Shown here: in pieces, positions 45,182 through 54,582 of the stretch
Numbering within the stretch: the stretch's first letter is position 1
How the letters are laid out: every line of letters starts with the position of its first letter
Assembly (NCBI RefSeq): GCF_044772865.1
Contig: NZ_CP173029.1
Location: forward strand, 2,852,001-2,916,000
Length of the DNA: 64,000 nt
From: Algirhabdus cladophorae
GTDB taxonomy: Bacteria > Pseudomonadota > Alphaproteobacteria > Rhodobacterales > Rhodobacteraceae
Direction: 5' to 3'
The notes under the pieces: model-generated
What the model saw: only the letters and a program-made list of their open reading frames with translations
What the model was told of the DNA's origin: nothing
The model's database searches: none
Position numbers and translations under genes: made by a program

Positions 45182-48100
45182 TTAAAACACAAACGCATCG
45201 GCATCCAAGGTATTCGCGTCGAAGTCTTCCAAGGTAATCACGTCGGACCCACTTGCGAATGTGATCACGGTGTCGGCACCATTTTGGTCAATCGTCAGAT
45301 CACCAAAGCTATCGGCCCTGTTATGGCTGGACAGATCAATGAAATCTGCCTCTGACAAGTCAAAGTCAGCAATGGTATCAGCCCCTTGGTTGGAGAGGAA
45401 AACGAAGGTATCGGCCCCTGCCCCGCCTCTAAGGACATCGTCCCCGGTCCCGCCCACAATTGTGTCGACACCGTTGCCACCGCGTAAATCATCGTTGCCT
45501 GCGCCACCGCGCACTTCATCCGCGCCAGACCCCGCAAAGACCACGTCATTGCCCGAGCCACCGCGAATATCGTCCGCGCCAAAACCACCAAAGATCGTGT
45601 CAGCCCCGTTGTCACCAAGGATCGTGTCGTTGCCGTTCCCACCGCGCAGCTCGTCAGCACCACTTCCACCGTTGATCTGGTCGTTCCCGCCAAGCCCGTC
45701 GATTTCGTCAGCAGCCCCCGTGCCCTCCAAAACATCATCGCCTTCGGTTGGGGTGTTGGCCGTACCCAACAGATTGGGAATGTTAAACACGCCATCATCA
45801 AAGCTCACGAGTTCAATATTGGTCAGGGTGTCGGTCTGACCACTGAGATCTGTGATGAGGATCTCGCCATCTGCGCCTTCTTCGGCGATGAAATCCTCGC
45901 GAAGCCCAACAAATACAGCCGTGTCGATCCCAATACCGCCGTTGAGGATATCCACGCCAGAACCACCGATCAGCGTGTCGTCACCGTTGCCGCCGCGCAG
46001 GTAGTCGTTGCCGCGTGCGCCATCAATTATGTCGTTGCCTTTGCCGCCATCGATTGTGTTGTTGGCCACGTTTGCAACAAACACATCATCAAAGTCTGAC
46101 CCAATAAGGATTTCGATGTTCGAAAGACTATCGCCTTGGGCATCGCCGCCTGTACCGCTTGCTGCCCCATTCACGCCATTATCGATTGTTTCCCAGATTA
46201 CCGAAACACCTGCATCAGAGCTTGCGTAGCTGACCGTATCAATGCCGCTGCCACCGTCGATTTGGTCGGCCCCAAGGCCACCCACCAACATATCATCACC
46301 GGCGCCGCCTTCTAGGGTGTCATCCCCGGTGCCACCAAAAAGGCTGTCTTTGCCGTCGCCGCCAAAGATGTCGTCATTTTCTGTACCACCGTCAATGGTG
46401 TCTTGCCCATCACCGCCCAAAATCCTGTCAGCACCGGCTTGGCCAAAGATCTTGTCGTTACCGCTGCCCCCTTCGATCGTGTCAGCGCCAGAACCAGCCT
46501 TGATGGTGTCCTTGCCACTGCCGCCTTTGATGTCGTCGAGGCCTTCACCAGCCCGCACGTTATCCGCGCCAGCCCCCCCTTCAATGGTATCGTTGCCTTG
46601 GCCGCCGACAATCGTATCCTCGCCATCCCCGCCAAAAATCGTATCCGAGGCATCGCCGCCAAAGATACTGTCGTCACCGCTGTCACCAGAAAGCGTGTTA
46701 ATGCCTGTGATCCCAAAGATCGTATCGTCGCCCGAGCCGCCAAAGACGTTATCGTTGCCCAAGCCTGCGGTCAGTTCATCCTTACCGCTGTCGCCATTGA
46801 GGAAGTCATTACCAGCGCCACCAAAAATGACGTCTTGACCTTCATTGCCCGAGATCGTGTCAGCATCTGCGCCGCCATCGATGGTGTCTTTGCCTTCACC
46901 ACCAAAAATTTCATCCTCGCCGGTGCCACCGAAAATTGCATCATTCCCTTTGCCACCAAAGATTTCATCGTCGTCGGCATCACCGTGCAGCGTGTCATCC
47001 CCTGCGTCCCCAAAAAGGATGTCTTGGCCGTCACCGCCATGCAGCGTGTCGGCATTGGGCACATCCGTATCTTCGGGGATACCCAGACTACCGCCTCGCA
47101 ACACATCATCGCCGTCGCCCCCAAAGATCAAGTCCTCGCCCGCCCCACCAGACAGGCTGTCGTCATCATCGCCACCATCGATTGTGTCATCACCGGTGCC
47201 GCCGAAAATAGTGTCATCGCCTTCGTTGCCAAACAGCATATCATCGCCATCCAGGCCGTTGATCGTGTCGTCGCCGTCACCGCCGTCAATCACGTTGACG
47301 CCCGCATCCCCAGACAACAGATCGTCGAACACACTGCCGATGAGGTTTTCGATGGAAATCAGAGTGTCGCCCTGGGCAAAACTACCGATGCCTTGCCCAA
47401 GTCCCGTGGTCAGGTTTACGTTCACTTCAGACTCGCTGAATGTGTAGTTGGCAGTATCGATCCCTTCACCGCCATCCAATTCATCCGCGCCTTCGCCACC
47501 ATCAAGGGTGTCATTGCCCAAGCCACCCTTCAGAATATTGGCCTCGGAGTCACCGGTAAGGTTGTCGTCAAAATCCGTGCCAATGATCCCTTCGATATTG
47601 TCATAGGTGTCGCCCTCTGCATCGCCCGTGTTTTGCGAAGGATCATCGAGGCTGGCCGTGACACCGGCGCCAGCCCCCTTGAACGAGACGAAATCGAACC
47701 CGTCACGCCCATCGATTGCGTCAGCGCCTGCGCCGCCCTCGATGGTGTCGTTGTCGACCGTGGCCGCAAAAGTCTCGTCCGCATCAGTCAGCACGATATC
47801 CAGTGCCTCTGTCGAAAGGATCTGTGTCTTGATCACACCGCCATCAAAGAACGACACGGCAACCAATCCATTTTCCAACAGGGTCGCAACAGGACGTTCG
47901 ACATTGCCCGAAGCCAATTGTAGATCGCCGCCAATCTCGTTGCCCTCTGCATCATAGCGGCTGGCGAATGTCCGGCTGGTCCCATTTTCGCGGTCCAAGA
48001 AAATCAAAAAGCCACCGTCAGGCAAAGCCAGCAGATTGGGGTCGCCATTTTGATCTGATCCATTGGTAATAGAGATCGTCGGTGCCTTGCGTTCGGTGCC

Positions 48101-48892
48101 ATCGTCATTGAAGATTTGGAAAAAGACGTCCCGGTCTCCGTCAAAGCCGCCATAGGCCACCACATACCCCCCGCCGATCAAGGCCTCGACGCGAACCTGA
48201 AAGATATTTTGACCCGAAGCGACAACGTTCTGTTGCAGGATCAATGTGCCATCTGGCGCACGGATCACCATCTCGAATGTATTGGTCGGTCCGTTGAGAT
48301 CCAAAATTGTGATCGAATTGCCATTGGCCAATAGATCCGTAGCAAGCCCTGCATCTGCGTCAGCGACAGTGTCCGTTTGTGCGACTTGGGTAAAGGCACC
48401 ACCGACAACGGCCCGGTTTTCAACCAATTGCGTTTCAGATGTGGTTACATTTTTAAAGCTGAACGTTAATTCAGCAAAGGTCGACCCCGCGAGGTTAAGG
48501 TTTACGATCTCCCCCGCGCCATCTGCAAAAACCTGCGACAGATCATTGGTGATAAATGCAGCGCCTTCACTGATGTTAAAGGACTGGACCACAGCGCTTG
48601 TTTGGCCATCGACCGTTGCCTTGTAGGCCAAAACCAAGTTGTTACCTTGCACAGCAGCAATATCAAAGCCGCCGTCCAGTTCAAAACCCGCTAGATCAAA
48701 GTTTGCTTCGTCGCCAATTTTGTTTCCAAATTGATCAAAATGCTGAAAGAACACTTGCCCGTCTGTACGATAGACCGTCACAAATGATCCATCAGACAAC
48801 GTAGCAACAAAGGACTGCTGGCTTAGATCCGCGGTTGTTTGGCTTGCGATTTGCGCTTCCACAGAGATAAGGGCGTTGGTGACTTCAGGCAT
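45182..48892 (-). CDS. RTX-repeat calcium-binding secreted protein
   Basis: A 1236-residue acidic protein without a signal peptide. Residues ~20-380 contain beta-rich repeats of the type SDGSFVTVYRTDGQVFFQHF, LPDGGFLIFLDRENG, RYDAEGNEIGGD and ENGLVAVSFFDGG, which resemble a beta-propeller. From ~381 to ~1165 there are several blocks of glycine-aspartate nonapeptides (GGxGxDxUx) that bind calcium after export. The C-terminus (GSDVITLEDFDANTLDADAF) is like the uncleaved signal of type I secretion substrates. No type I exporter is in the window. No enzymatic domain is seen; adhesin or extracellular matrix protein is likely. Confidence 0.9.
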   Translation of the reverse strand: MPEVTNALISVEAQIASQTTADLSQQSFVATLSDGSFVTVYRTDGQVFFQHFDQFGNKIGDEANFDLAGFELDGGFDIAAVQGNNLVLAYKATVDGQTSAVVQSFNISEGAAFITNDLSQVFADGAGEIVNLNLAGSTFAELTFSFKNVTTSETQLVENRAVVGGAFTQVAQTDTVADADAGLATDLLANGNSITILDLNGPTNTFEMVIRAPDGTLILQQNVVASGQNIFQVRVEALIGGGYVVAYGGFDGDRDVFFQIFNDDGTERKAPTISITNGSDQNGDPNLLALPDGGFLIFLDRENGTSRTFASRYDAEGNEIGGDLQLASGNVERPVATLLENGLVAVSFFDGGVIKTQILSTEALDIVLTDADETFAATVDNDTIEGGAGADAIDGRDGFDFVSFKGAGAGVTASLDDPSQNTGDAEGDTYDNIEGIIGTDFDDNLTGDSEANILKGGLGNDTLDGGEGADELDGGEGIDTANYTFSESEVNVNLTTGLGQGIGSFAQGDTLISIENLIGSVFDDLLSGDAGVNVIDGGDGDDTINGLDGDDMLFGNEGDDTIFGGTGDDTIDGGDDDDSLSGGAGEDLIFGGDGDDVLRGGSLGIPEDTDVPNADTLHGGDGQDILFGDAGDDTLHGDADDDEIFGGKGNDAIFGGTGEDEIFGGEGKDTIDGGADADTISGNEGQDVIFGGAGNDFLNGDSGKDELTAGLGNDNVFGGSGDDTIFGITGINTLSGDSGDDSIFGGDASDTIFGGDGEDTIVGGQGNDTIEGGAGADNVRAGEGLDDIKGGSGKDTIKAGSGADTIEGGSGNDKIFGQAGADRILGGDGQDTIDGGTENDDIFGGDGKDSLFGGTGDDTLEGGAGDDMLVGGLGADQIDGGSGIDTVSYASSDAGVSVIWETIDNGVNGAASGTGGDAQGDSLSNIEILIGSDFDDVFVANVANNTIDGGKGNDIIDGARGNDYLRGGNGDDTLIGGSGVDILNGGIGIDTAVFVGLREDFIAEEGADGEILITDLSGQTDTLTNIELVSFDDGVFNIPNLLGTANTPTEGDDVLEGTGAADEIDGLGGNDQINGGSGADELRGGNGNDTILGDNGADTIFGGFGADDIRGGSGNDVVFAGSGADEVRGGAGNDDLRGGNGVDTIVGGTGDDVLRGGAGADTFVFLSNQGADTIADFDLSEADFIDLSSHNRADSFGDLTIDQNGADTVITFASGSDVITLEDFDANTLDADAFVF
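45398..47752 (-). repeat. Tandem GGxGxD (RTX) nonapeptide coding region
   Basis: About 2.3 kb of imperfect 27-base units encoding GGxGxDxUx repeats, interrupted by spacers at protein residues ~400-440 (a SFKGAGAGVTASLDD type block), ~475-530 and ~900-960. The repeats give long spurious open frames on the other strand. Confidence 0.9.
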
Positions 48893-49026
48893 GGGACAAA
48901 CTCCAGTTTTATCTACAATCAGCCAATGACCTCATTGGCTTTCAAAGAGTTGGTCGCGCGGTTTAACCAAATGGTTTAATTTTTTATTTGCCATGTTTGA
49001 TTTTTTTCATCTGTCGTCCGAGACCG

Positions 49027-49060
49027 AAAAAAGGCCCAAGCGCTGGGGTTCGCTTGGGCC
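49027..49060 (-). terminator. Rho-independent terminator after cupredoxin gene
   Basis: GGCCCAAGCG, 8-base loop, CGCTTGGGCC: a perfect 10-bp stem followed on the minus strand by six T. It ends the cupredoxin transcript and separates it from the RTX gene. Confidence 0.93.
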
Positions 49061-49091
49061 TTGGGACGTGGGGTTTCATCACCCTACGGGA

Positions 49092-49439
49092 TTAACCTTG
49101 AACGGTGATTGACCCCTTCATGCCGGGGTGAAATTCGCAAAAATAGGGGTAACGCCCCGCGGTTGAAAATTTCAAAGTAGCCTTGGACCCTTTGCGCAAA
49201 CGTCCAGTGTCAAACGCTTTAGAATTGGCTGTCGCCGTGTGCGGTGCACCGTCTTGGTTAACAAATGTTACTGTGTCGCCTGCGTTGACCGTCAGGTTTT
49301 TGGGCGAAAACGAATGCCCTTGGATTGTGACGGTATGTTCAACTGAATGGCCCGCTGCAAAGGCAGATGCCCCAGTAAGAGTTGCAGCGGTTGTCGCAAA
49401 GGCCAATGCCCCAAAGGCGCGGCGTGTCATATCTGTCAT
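49092..49439 (-). CDS. Cupredoxin (amicyanin/plastocyanin-like copper protein)
   Basis: A 115-residue exported blue-copper protein. Signal: MTDMTRRAFGALAFATTAAT ... SAFA, with twin arginines (RR), so Tat export is possible. Copper ligands: His in GAPHTAT and Cys, His, Met in YFCEFHPGMKG. It would carry electrons in the periplasm. Start ATG 49439 follows AAGGAG. It is monocistronic and divergent from the sigma factor gene. Redox partner unknown; amicyanin and plastocyanin are nearest by ligand spacing. Confidence 0.9.
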   Translation of the reverse strand: MTDMTRRAFGALAFATTAATLTGASAFAAGHSVEHTVTIQGHSFSPKNLTVNAGDTVTFVNQDGAPHTATANSKAFDTGRLRKGSKATLKFSTAGRYPYFCEFHPGMKGSITVQG

Positions 49440-49642
49440 GTCATAGTCTCCTTGGTTGGGTTTCTTGTTTAGGTCTCTGGGGCTTTGTCGCGCCAACTCC
49501 AAAAAAGGTTAAAAAAAACATCAGCAAAAATTTTGCAGGGCCAAATTGGCGCCGTGCTCCCTTGTCAGACTCGCCTTTAAGTGCAACAGATTCAAAATAG
49601 AACAAATGGTCAAAAAACTGGAAAATAGGGCCTCATCCAGAC

Positions 49643-50179
49643 ATGCACAGCGATACCGATCTGATCGAGCAGATTGCAAAAGGCGATACGACAGCGATGA
49701 AAGTGTTCTTTGAGCGCCATCAGCCCGCGTTATTTGCGTTTTTAAGGGGTCGTGGGGCAGATGCCCAGATGGCCGATGATGCTGTGCAGGATGCAATGTT
49801 GGACGTATGGCGTACGGCCAGCACATTCCAAGGCCGCGCCAATGCCAAAACATGGCTCTTTACGATCGGGCGCAACAAAATGATCGACCGGCAACGCAAA
49901 TCAGCCCGCCTGAGCATCGTTGATGATATCCCCGAGACTGTCGATGACAGCCCCTCGGCCGAAGCGGTTTTGATGGCGTCAGAGGATGCAAACCGGGTAA
50001 AAAATTGCCTTAGTAAACTCAAACCACACCATTTAAACGTGATCCGTTTAGCCTTTTACGAAGATATGACATATGCACAAATCGGCACCCTTGAGGACGT
50101 ACCCGAGGGCACAATTAAAGCGCGGATTTTCTATGCCAAGAAACTGTTGCTGCGCTGTTTAGGACGCCGTAGCGCCTAA
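49643..50179 (+). CDS. ECF-type RNA polymerase sigma factor
   Basis: A 178-residue group 4 sigma factor. Region 2 is residues ~10-85 (MADDAVQDAMLDVWRTASTF, TWLFTIGRNKMIDRQRK, the -10 binding part) and region 4 is ~115-175 (LKPHHLNVIRLAFYEDMTYA, VPEGTIKARIFYAKKLL). Start ATG 49643. It converges on the putative anti-sigma gene with no base between the stops, an unusual order since such pairs are mostly co-directional. Confidence 0.93.
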   Translation: MHSDTDLIEQIAKGDTTAMKVFFERHQPALFAFLRGRGADAQMADDAVQDAMLDVWRTASTFQGRANAKTWLFTIGRNKMIDRQRKSARLSIVDDIPETVDDSPSAEAVLMASEDANRVKNCLSKLKPHHLNVIRLAFYEDMTYAQIGTLEDVPEGTIKARIFYAKKLLLRCLGRRSA

Positions 50180-50764
50180 CTAATCTGCCAAAACCTCGTC
50201 CGTTAAATCCGTCCGCGCCCGCAGCACCTCAAATGCAGCGTCGCGACTGGCTGCATCCACAAACGCCACGCGGTAAAGACCGATGGCACTGGGGCCACTG
50301 ATGATCGTGCCATCAAGCTGCATCAGGACTTCACTGATCTGGCCAAGCTCGGCATCTGCGTCAAAGGTCACTTGCAGTCCAAAGGCAGGCTCTTCGATCG
50401 AAGCCGGCAAATAGCCTGTGCCCTGCGGGGTTATCAGCGTGCTCTGCACAAGTTGCCAGCCAATAACAGCCGCCACTGCAATCCCTGCGGCCTGTAATAG
50501 GCTCAGGCGAATTGGACGATTGGTGTTGGCAGGTTTTCCAGTCGATTGCGCCGGGATTTGCGCCGCAATCGTTTTGGACAAGCGGTCCCAGCCATCTTGG
50601 GGCATATCCAAAGGCGGTTCGGCCATGACGTTTTTTACCATGCGCAAAGCGGCGACTTCCGCAGCCAAGTCTGGTGAGTTCGCTATAGCGATTTCAAAAT
50701 CTGCGACGTCCTGTGGGCTGAGGCTGCCTTGCAAATAAGCCAGTATGATGTCGTCTTGATCCAT
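50180..50764 (-). CDS. Putative anti-sigma factor, single-pass membrane protein
   Basis: A 194-residue protein: a cytoplasmic N-terminal part (residues 1-85) with an anti-sigma-like start DDIILAYLQGSLSPQDVADF and ALRMVKNVMAEP, one membrane segment (~87-106, LLQAAGIAVAAVIGWQLVQ) and a periplasmic part like RskA anti-sigma factors. The HxxxCxxC zinc motif is absent. It probably binds the convergent ECF factor. It is divergent from the subtilisin-like lipoprotein gene, with 173 bases between. Confidence 0.82.
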   Translation of the reverse strand: MDQDDIILAYLQGSLSPQDVADFEIAIANSPDLAAEVAALRMVKNVMAEPPLDMPQDGWDRLSKTIAAQIPAQSTGKPANTNRPIRLSLLQAAGIAVAAVIGWQLVQSTLITPQGTGYLPASIEEPAFGLQVTFDADAELGQISEVLMQLDGTIISGPSAIGLYRVAFVDAASRDAAFEVLRARTDLTDEVLAD

Positions 50765-50937
50765 CGTTTAAATCCTTGCAGGTCTTAGGCCGATTTCCGC
50801 ACGTTACCGTATAATTGGCCTATCCTAAAATCGTTGGCGTTGTCACTGTGTCGTTGCAGGTCTGTGTATGGTTGAAAAAAAGTTCAACCATTTTGACGCC
50901 CGGGCGACCAATAGGAAAGCGCAAAGGAAATTGGACG

Positions 50938-52095
50938 ATGACACAGACAACAAAACCCACGCTCTTCGCTCTGAAACGCAAGTTTATGGCGGTGGCCTTG
51001 TTTGCCACTTTGGCCGGATGCGGCTTGGCCCCCTATGCGGTCAATTCGCAAGCAGGCGCGCCTGCGCTGGCTGAAACTGGCAGGGTCTACGCCCTGACCC
51101 CGGATGCCGATGGGCCGGAAAACCTGCGTCGCTCGGCGCAGGATCTGGGATATGAACCAGACACAGCCATCAATCTTCCCGCCCTAGGATTGGTCATGGT
51201 TCCGGTTGATATCCCGCAAGATGTCACAGGTAAGCAGGCGATTGACGCCCTTGAGGATGCTGTTCCAGGATCAACCGTCGGGGTCAATCATGCCTATCAA
51301 TTACAAGCGACAGCCGCGTCTACAGATCGCCGGACCTTTGCCAATAGTCTGATCAATTGGCCAACAGGCGGGTGCCGCGCGGTAACGGCAATTGGCCTTA
51401 TTGATGGCGGCGTTGCACAGAATGCTTTGTCTGAGGGCGATACAGTGCTCAACCGACGTAATTTTGTTGAACCAAGTGCCGGTGGGCTGCGTCATGGCAC
51501 GGAAACTGCCAGCGTTTTGGCCGATCCGTCGCGCATGAAAAACGTCGTGCTTTATAGTGCCAATGTGGTGACGCGCGACAAAGACGGGTTTGATCAGGCT
51601 GGTGCGGCCAGCATCGTCGAGGCACTGAATTGGTTGGTGGCAAGCGGCGTGCGCGTGGCCAATGTCTCGCTTGCTGGTCCGCCGAACAAGCTCTTGGCTC
51701 AAGCCGTTGACGCTGCCTCGGCACGAGGGTTGGTTTTGGTGGCAGCCGCCGGAAATGACCGCCGCGTAGCGGCCTTGCAATATCCCGCAGCCCTGCCATC
51801 TGTCGTGGCAGTCACAGCCGTAGATGCCCGCCAAAAAATCCATCCAACAGCCGTGCGCGGCGGGCATATCGACTTTGCAGCACCGGGCGTGGATATTTTT
51901 GTCGGTGCACAGGACACAGGGCGATTTGTCTCCGGCACCTCATTGGCCGCGCCTTTTGTCAGCGCCTTGTTGGCAACCCAGACAGAGACCGATCCAAAGG
52001 TCTTGGTCGACGCCAGCGTTGATTTAGGACGTCCAGGCAAAGACAGCATTTTTGGCCATGGCCTGATCCAAGCGGATGCCGTGTGCGGCGGCTAA
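50938..52095 (+). CDS. S8 family serine peptidase, lipoprotein
   Basis: A 385-residue subtilisin-like protease with a lipoprotein signal: hydrophobic MAVALFATLAGC, lipobox LAGC. Catalytic triad: Asp in AIGLIDGGV, His in GLRHGTETASV, Ser in VSGTSLAAPF; oxyanion Asn in VAAAGNDRR. A prodomain-like stretch lies between the signal and the catalytic part. Start ATG 50938 after AAAGGA; an earlier frame from 50815 has no site. It lies beside a sigma/anti-sigma pair and could act on the anti-sigma's periplasmic side. Confidence 0.88.
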   Translation: MTQTTKPTLFALKRKFMAVALFATLAGCGLAPYAVNSQAGAPALAETGRVYALTPDADGPENLRRSAQDLGYEPDTAINLPALGLVMVPVDIPQDVTGKQAIDALEDAVPGSTVGVNHAYQLQATAASTDRRTFANSLINWPTGGCRAVTAIGLIDGGVAQNALSEGDTVLNRRNFVEPSAGGLRHGTETASVLADPSRMKNVVLYSANVVTRDKDGFDQAGAASIVEALNWLVASGVRVANVSLAGPPNKLLAQAVDAASARGLVLVAAAGNDRRVAALQYPAALPSVVAVTAVDARQKIHPTAVRGGHIDFAAPGVDIFVGAQDTGRFVSGTSLAAPFVSALLATQTETDPKVLVDASVDLGRPGKDSIFGHGLIQADAVCGG

Positions 52096-53039
52096 GACCC
52101 TGCAGCCTCGATCTGGGCTGCGATAAGATCCTTATAAAGCCTGCGGATCCTGTGAAACACAGGGCCCGCTGTACTATTCCCAATCTCGCGCCCATCGATT
52201 TCAAACACCGGTGTCTGCGCACCAAAAGTACCAGTTAAAAAAGCCTCATCCGCACCGTAGGCTTCAAGCAGGGAAAAGTTGCGCTCGAACACCGCAATTT
52301 CATTGGTACGGCACAGATCAATCACTTTCTGGCGGGTGATCCCGTTCATGCAATAATCACCTGTTGAGGTCCAAACAGCGCCATCACGCACAATAAAAAA
52401 GTTGCACGCATTTGTCGTGTTAACAAAGCCAAACGGATCTAGCATCAGGGCCTCGTCTGCACCGGCGCGCAGTGCATGATTGAGTGCGATGATACAGTTC
52501 AGCTTGGAGTGGGAATTTAGTTTTGCATCTTGGGTCAAAGGCAGACCACGATGATGCGGCACCGTGTGCAAGCGGATACCACGGGTGATGACACTGTCGT
52601 CGGGCCTTGAGTGTTCGGCAATAATCACCACAGTTGATCCAAAGATGCTGAGGTGCGGATGTTGGAACGGTTTGCGTTTGCGCCCGCGTGTGATCATGAC
52701 GCGCAAATGCACGTCTGTATGCATGGCGTTGGCGTGCAGGGTCGCCCAGATGGCCTCAACCAGCTCGGCCCGGGTCATTCCAATATCTAGGTCGATGAAC
52801 AAAGCCGCTTCGAACAGGCGGTCTAGATGCGCATCCAGAAACGACAAAACTCCGTCATACAAACGCAGCCCCTCCCAGATACCGTCCCCCAACATAAAGC
52901 CTGAATCGTAGACCGATACTTTGGCGTCATCGCGCGGTACGATCTGACCATCGACATAAATCAGGATCGAGTCGTTGCGATCATCGGCAGCGGCATCATG
53001 GGTCGAGACATGATGAGAGATGGGGGTATCAATGGGCAT
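52092..53039 (-). CDS. Class IV aminotransferase (BCAT/D-amino acid transaminase-like)
   Basis: A 315-residue PLP enzyme. The PLP lysine is in LNSHSKLNCIIALNHAL, FVNTTNACNFF and TGTFGAQTPVF line the cofactor site, and YDSGFMLGDGIWEGLRLYDG is typical of class IV. Candidates are branched-chain aminotransferase, D-alanine aminotransferase and 4-amino-4-deoxychorismate lyase; sequence alone does not decide. Start ATG 53039; a frame to 53075 is unlikely. Overlaps the protease stop by 4 bases, convergent. Confidence 0.85.
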   Translation of the reverse strand: MPIDTPISHHVSTHDAAADDRNDSILIYVDGQIVPRDDAKVSVYDSGFMLGDGIWEGLRLYDGVLSFLDAHLDRLFEAALFIDLDIGMTRAELVEAIWATLHANAMHTDVHLRVMITRGRKRKPFQHPHLSIFGSTVVIIAEHSRPDDSVITRGIRLHTVPHHRGLPLTQDAKLNSHSKLNCIIALNHALRAGADEALMLDPFGFVNTTNACNFFIVRDGAVWTSTGDYCMNGITRQKVIDLCRTNEIAVFERNFSLLEAYGADEAFLTGTFGAQTPVFEIDGREIGNSTAGPVFHRIRRLYKDLIAAQIEAAGS

Positions 53040-53130
53040 GGTCGGGCTTTCATTAGACTTTTCACGACCAAACACCGGGCTGCAGCCTTAGTCAATTTGC
53101 ATCACCGCCCCCGCGCCCTATCTGAGGGCC

Positions 53131-54459
53131 ATGGACAAAGATAGCTCGACCAGCCGCGCCTTACAGGTGCCGTCAAACCGGATCTCACGCTTTGGGCGAC
53201 TGGGCGGAATGACGGCAAATATTGCGGGCAACATGGCTGTGAACGGTTTGGCGCAGCTCGGTCAGGGCCAGCGCCCGTCTATGCGCAATCTTTTGCTAAC
53301 CCCGCGAAATATTGGCCGCGTGGCCGAACAACTCGCACAGATGCGCGGGGCTGCTATGAAAATTGGTCAATTGGTGTCCATGGATACGGGCGAAGTCCTG
53401 CCACCCGAGTTGGCACAGATTATGGCGCGGTTGCGTGATGATGCGCATTTTATGCCGCCCAACCAGCTTAAGCAGGTCTTGAGCGCGGGCTGGGGGGACG
53501 CGTGGCTTGGGTCATTTCGCAATTTTAACGTGCGGCCGATTGCGGCTGCATCGATCGGGCAAGTGCACCGCGCTACTTTGAAAGATGGGCGTGATTTGGC
53601 GATCAAAGTACAATACCCTGGTGTCGCCAAAAGCATCGACAGTGACGTGGCCAATGTAGGGGCATTGATGCGCCTGTCTGGGTTATTACCCAAGGGGTTC
53701 GAATTGGCCCCCTATTTGGACGAGGCCCGCAAGCAGCTCCACGAAGAAACTGACTACGCCCTTGAAGCGCAGCAAATGCAACGCTTTGCGCAATTGCTGG
53801 AGGGTCGCGAGGATTTTATCGTGCCCGAATTTTATCTTGATTTTAGTACCCCAGATATTCTGGCCATGTCTTTTGTTGAAGGCGCGCCAATTGAAAGCCT
53901 GATGGATCAACCGCAGGCGACACGGGATCACGTGGCCCAAACCCTGATCAAACTGACCCTAGAGGAACTGTTTGATTTTGGGTTCATGCAGACGGATCCA
54001 AATTTTGCCAATTACCGTTACAACTATCAAAGCCAGAAAATTGTCCTGCTCGACTTTGGTGCGACACGTCAGATCGATCCTGTGATCGCCGATCAATATA
54101 TGCGGCTTTTGCAGGCTGGTTTGGCGGGGGACACCGCGAGACTGACGGATCTTGGGGTTGAGATCGGCTTTTTCACTGCAGATACCGACCCGGCCCATCG
54201 CACACAGATCCTTGAGATGATGCAATTGGTCTTTCTGGCGATCAAGAACCACAGGCCCTATGATTTTGTGACCAACGATCTGTCTGCGCAAATGCAGCAA
54301 AGGGGTATGGCCTTGGCCGAAAGCGGGTTTGTGCCTCCCCCCCTGCCTTTGGATATTTTATTGCTACAGCGCAAATTTGGTGGGATCTTTTTGCTGGCCA
54401 AGCGACTAGGCGCGCAGGTGGATTTGATGGCCTGTTTAGACGCGCATCTGACCCGGTAA
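53131..54459 (+). CDS. ABC1 family kinase-like protein (AarF/UbiB)
   Basis: A 442-residue atypical kinase-like protein. The family KxGQ motif is AMKIGQLVSMDTG, the Ala-rich loop is AAASIGQVHRATL, the Lys is in LAIKVQYPG, QTDPNFANYRY replaces the catalytic loop NxD, and DFG is in VLLDFGATR. Family members support ubiquinone or lipid metabolism and have ATPase activity. No membrane segment at the C-terminus as in UbiB; so it is of the ADCK/AarF type without that anchor. Confidence 0.93.
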   Translation: MDKDSSTSRALQVPSNRISRFGRLGGMTANIAGNMAVNGLAQLGQGQRPSMRNLLLTPRNIGRVAEQLAQMRGAAMKIGQLVSMDTGEVLPPELAQIMARLRDDAHFMPPNQLKQVLSAGWGDAWLGSFRNFNVRPIAAASIGQVHRATLKDGRDLAIKVQYPGVAKSIDSDVANVGALMRLSGLLPKGFELAPYLDEARKQLHEETDYALEAQQMQRFAQLLEGREDFIVPEFYLDFSTPDILAMSFVEGAPIESLMDQPQATRDHVAQTLIKLTLEELFDFGFMQTDPNFANYRYNYQSQKIVLLDFGATRQIDPVIADQYMRLLQAGLAGDTARLTDLGVEIGFFTADTDPAHRTQILEMMQLVFLAIKNHRPYDFVTNDLSAQMQQRGMALAESGFVPPPLPLDILLLQRKFGGIFLLAKRLGAQVDLMACLDAHLTR

Positions 54460-54582
54460 ACTGGCGCCACCTTTGTCCTGTACATCCTGTGCGCACCCAG
54501 CGTTGGGACTTTAGTCCTTAACATTCCCAAGGTGATGGCGTTAGATATCGTAACCCTTGGCCGGAACGAGACGCCGACGACA

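Noticed and set aside
45398..47752. Array-like repeats that could suggest CRISPR or satellite DNA
   Set aside because: Units are degenerate, 27 bases long and in frame as RTX nonapeptides; no constant repeat with unique spacers.
46403..47923. 506-codon plus-strand frame opposite the RTX gene
   Set aside because: Caused by the periodic GGxGxD coding repeats on the other strand; the product has no domain features.
48962..48980. TTAA-N9-TTAA palindrome as a CtrA site upstream of the RTX gene
   Set aside because: CtrA boxes have a 7-base spacer and the arms are imperfect here.
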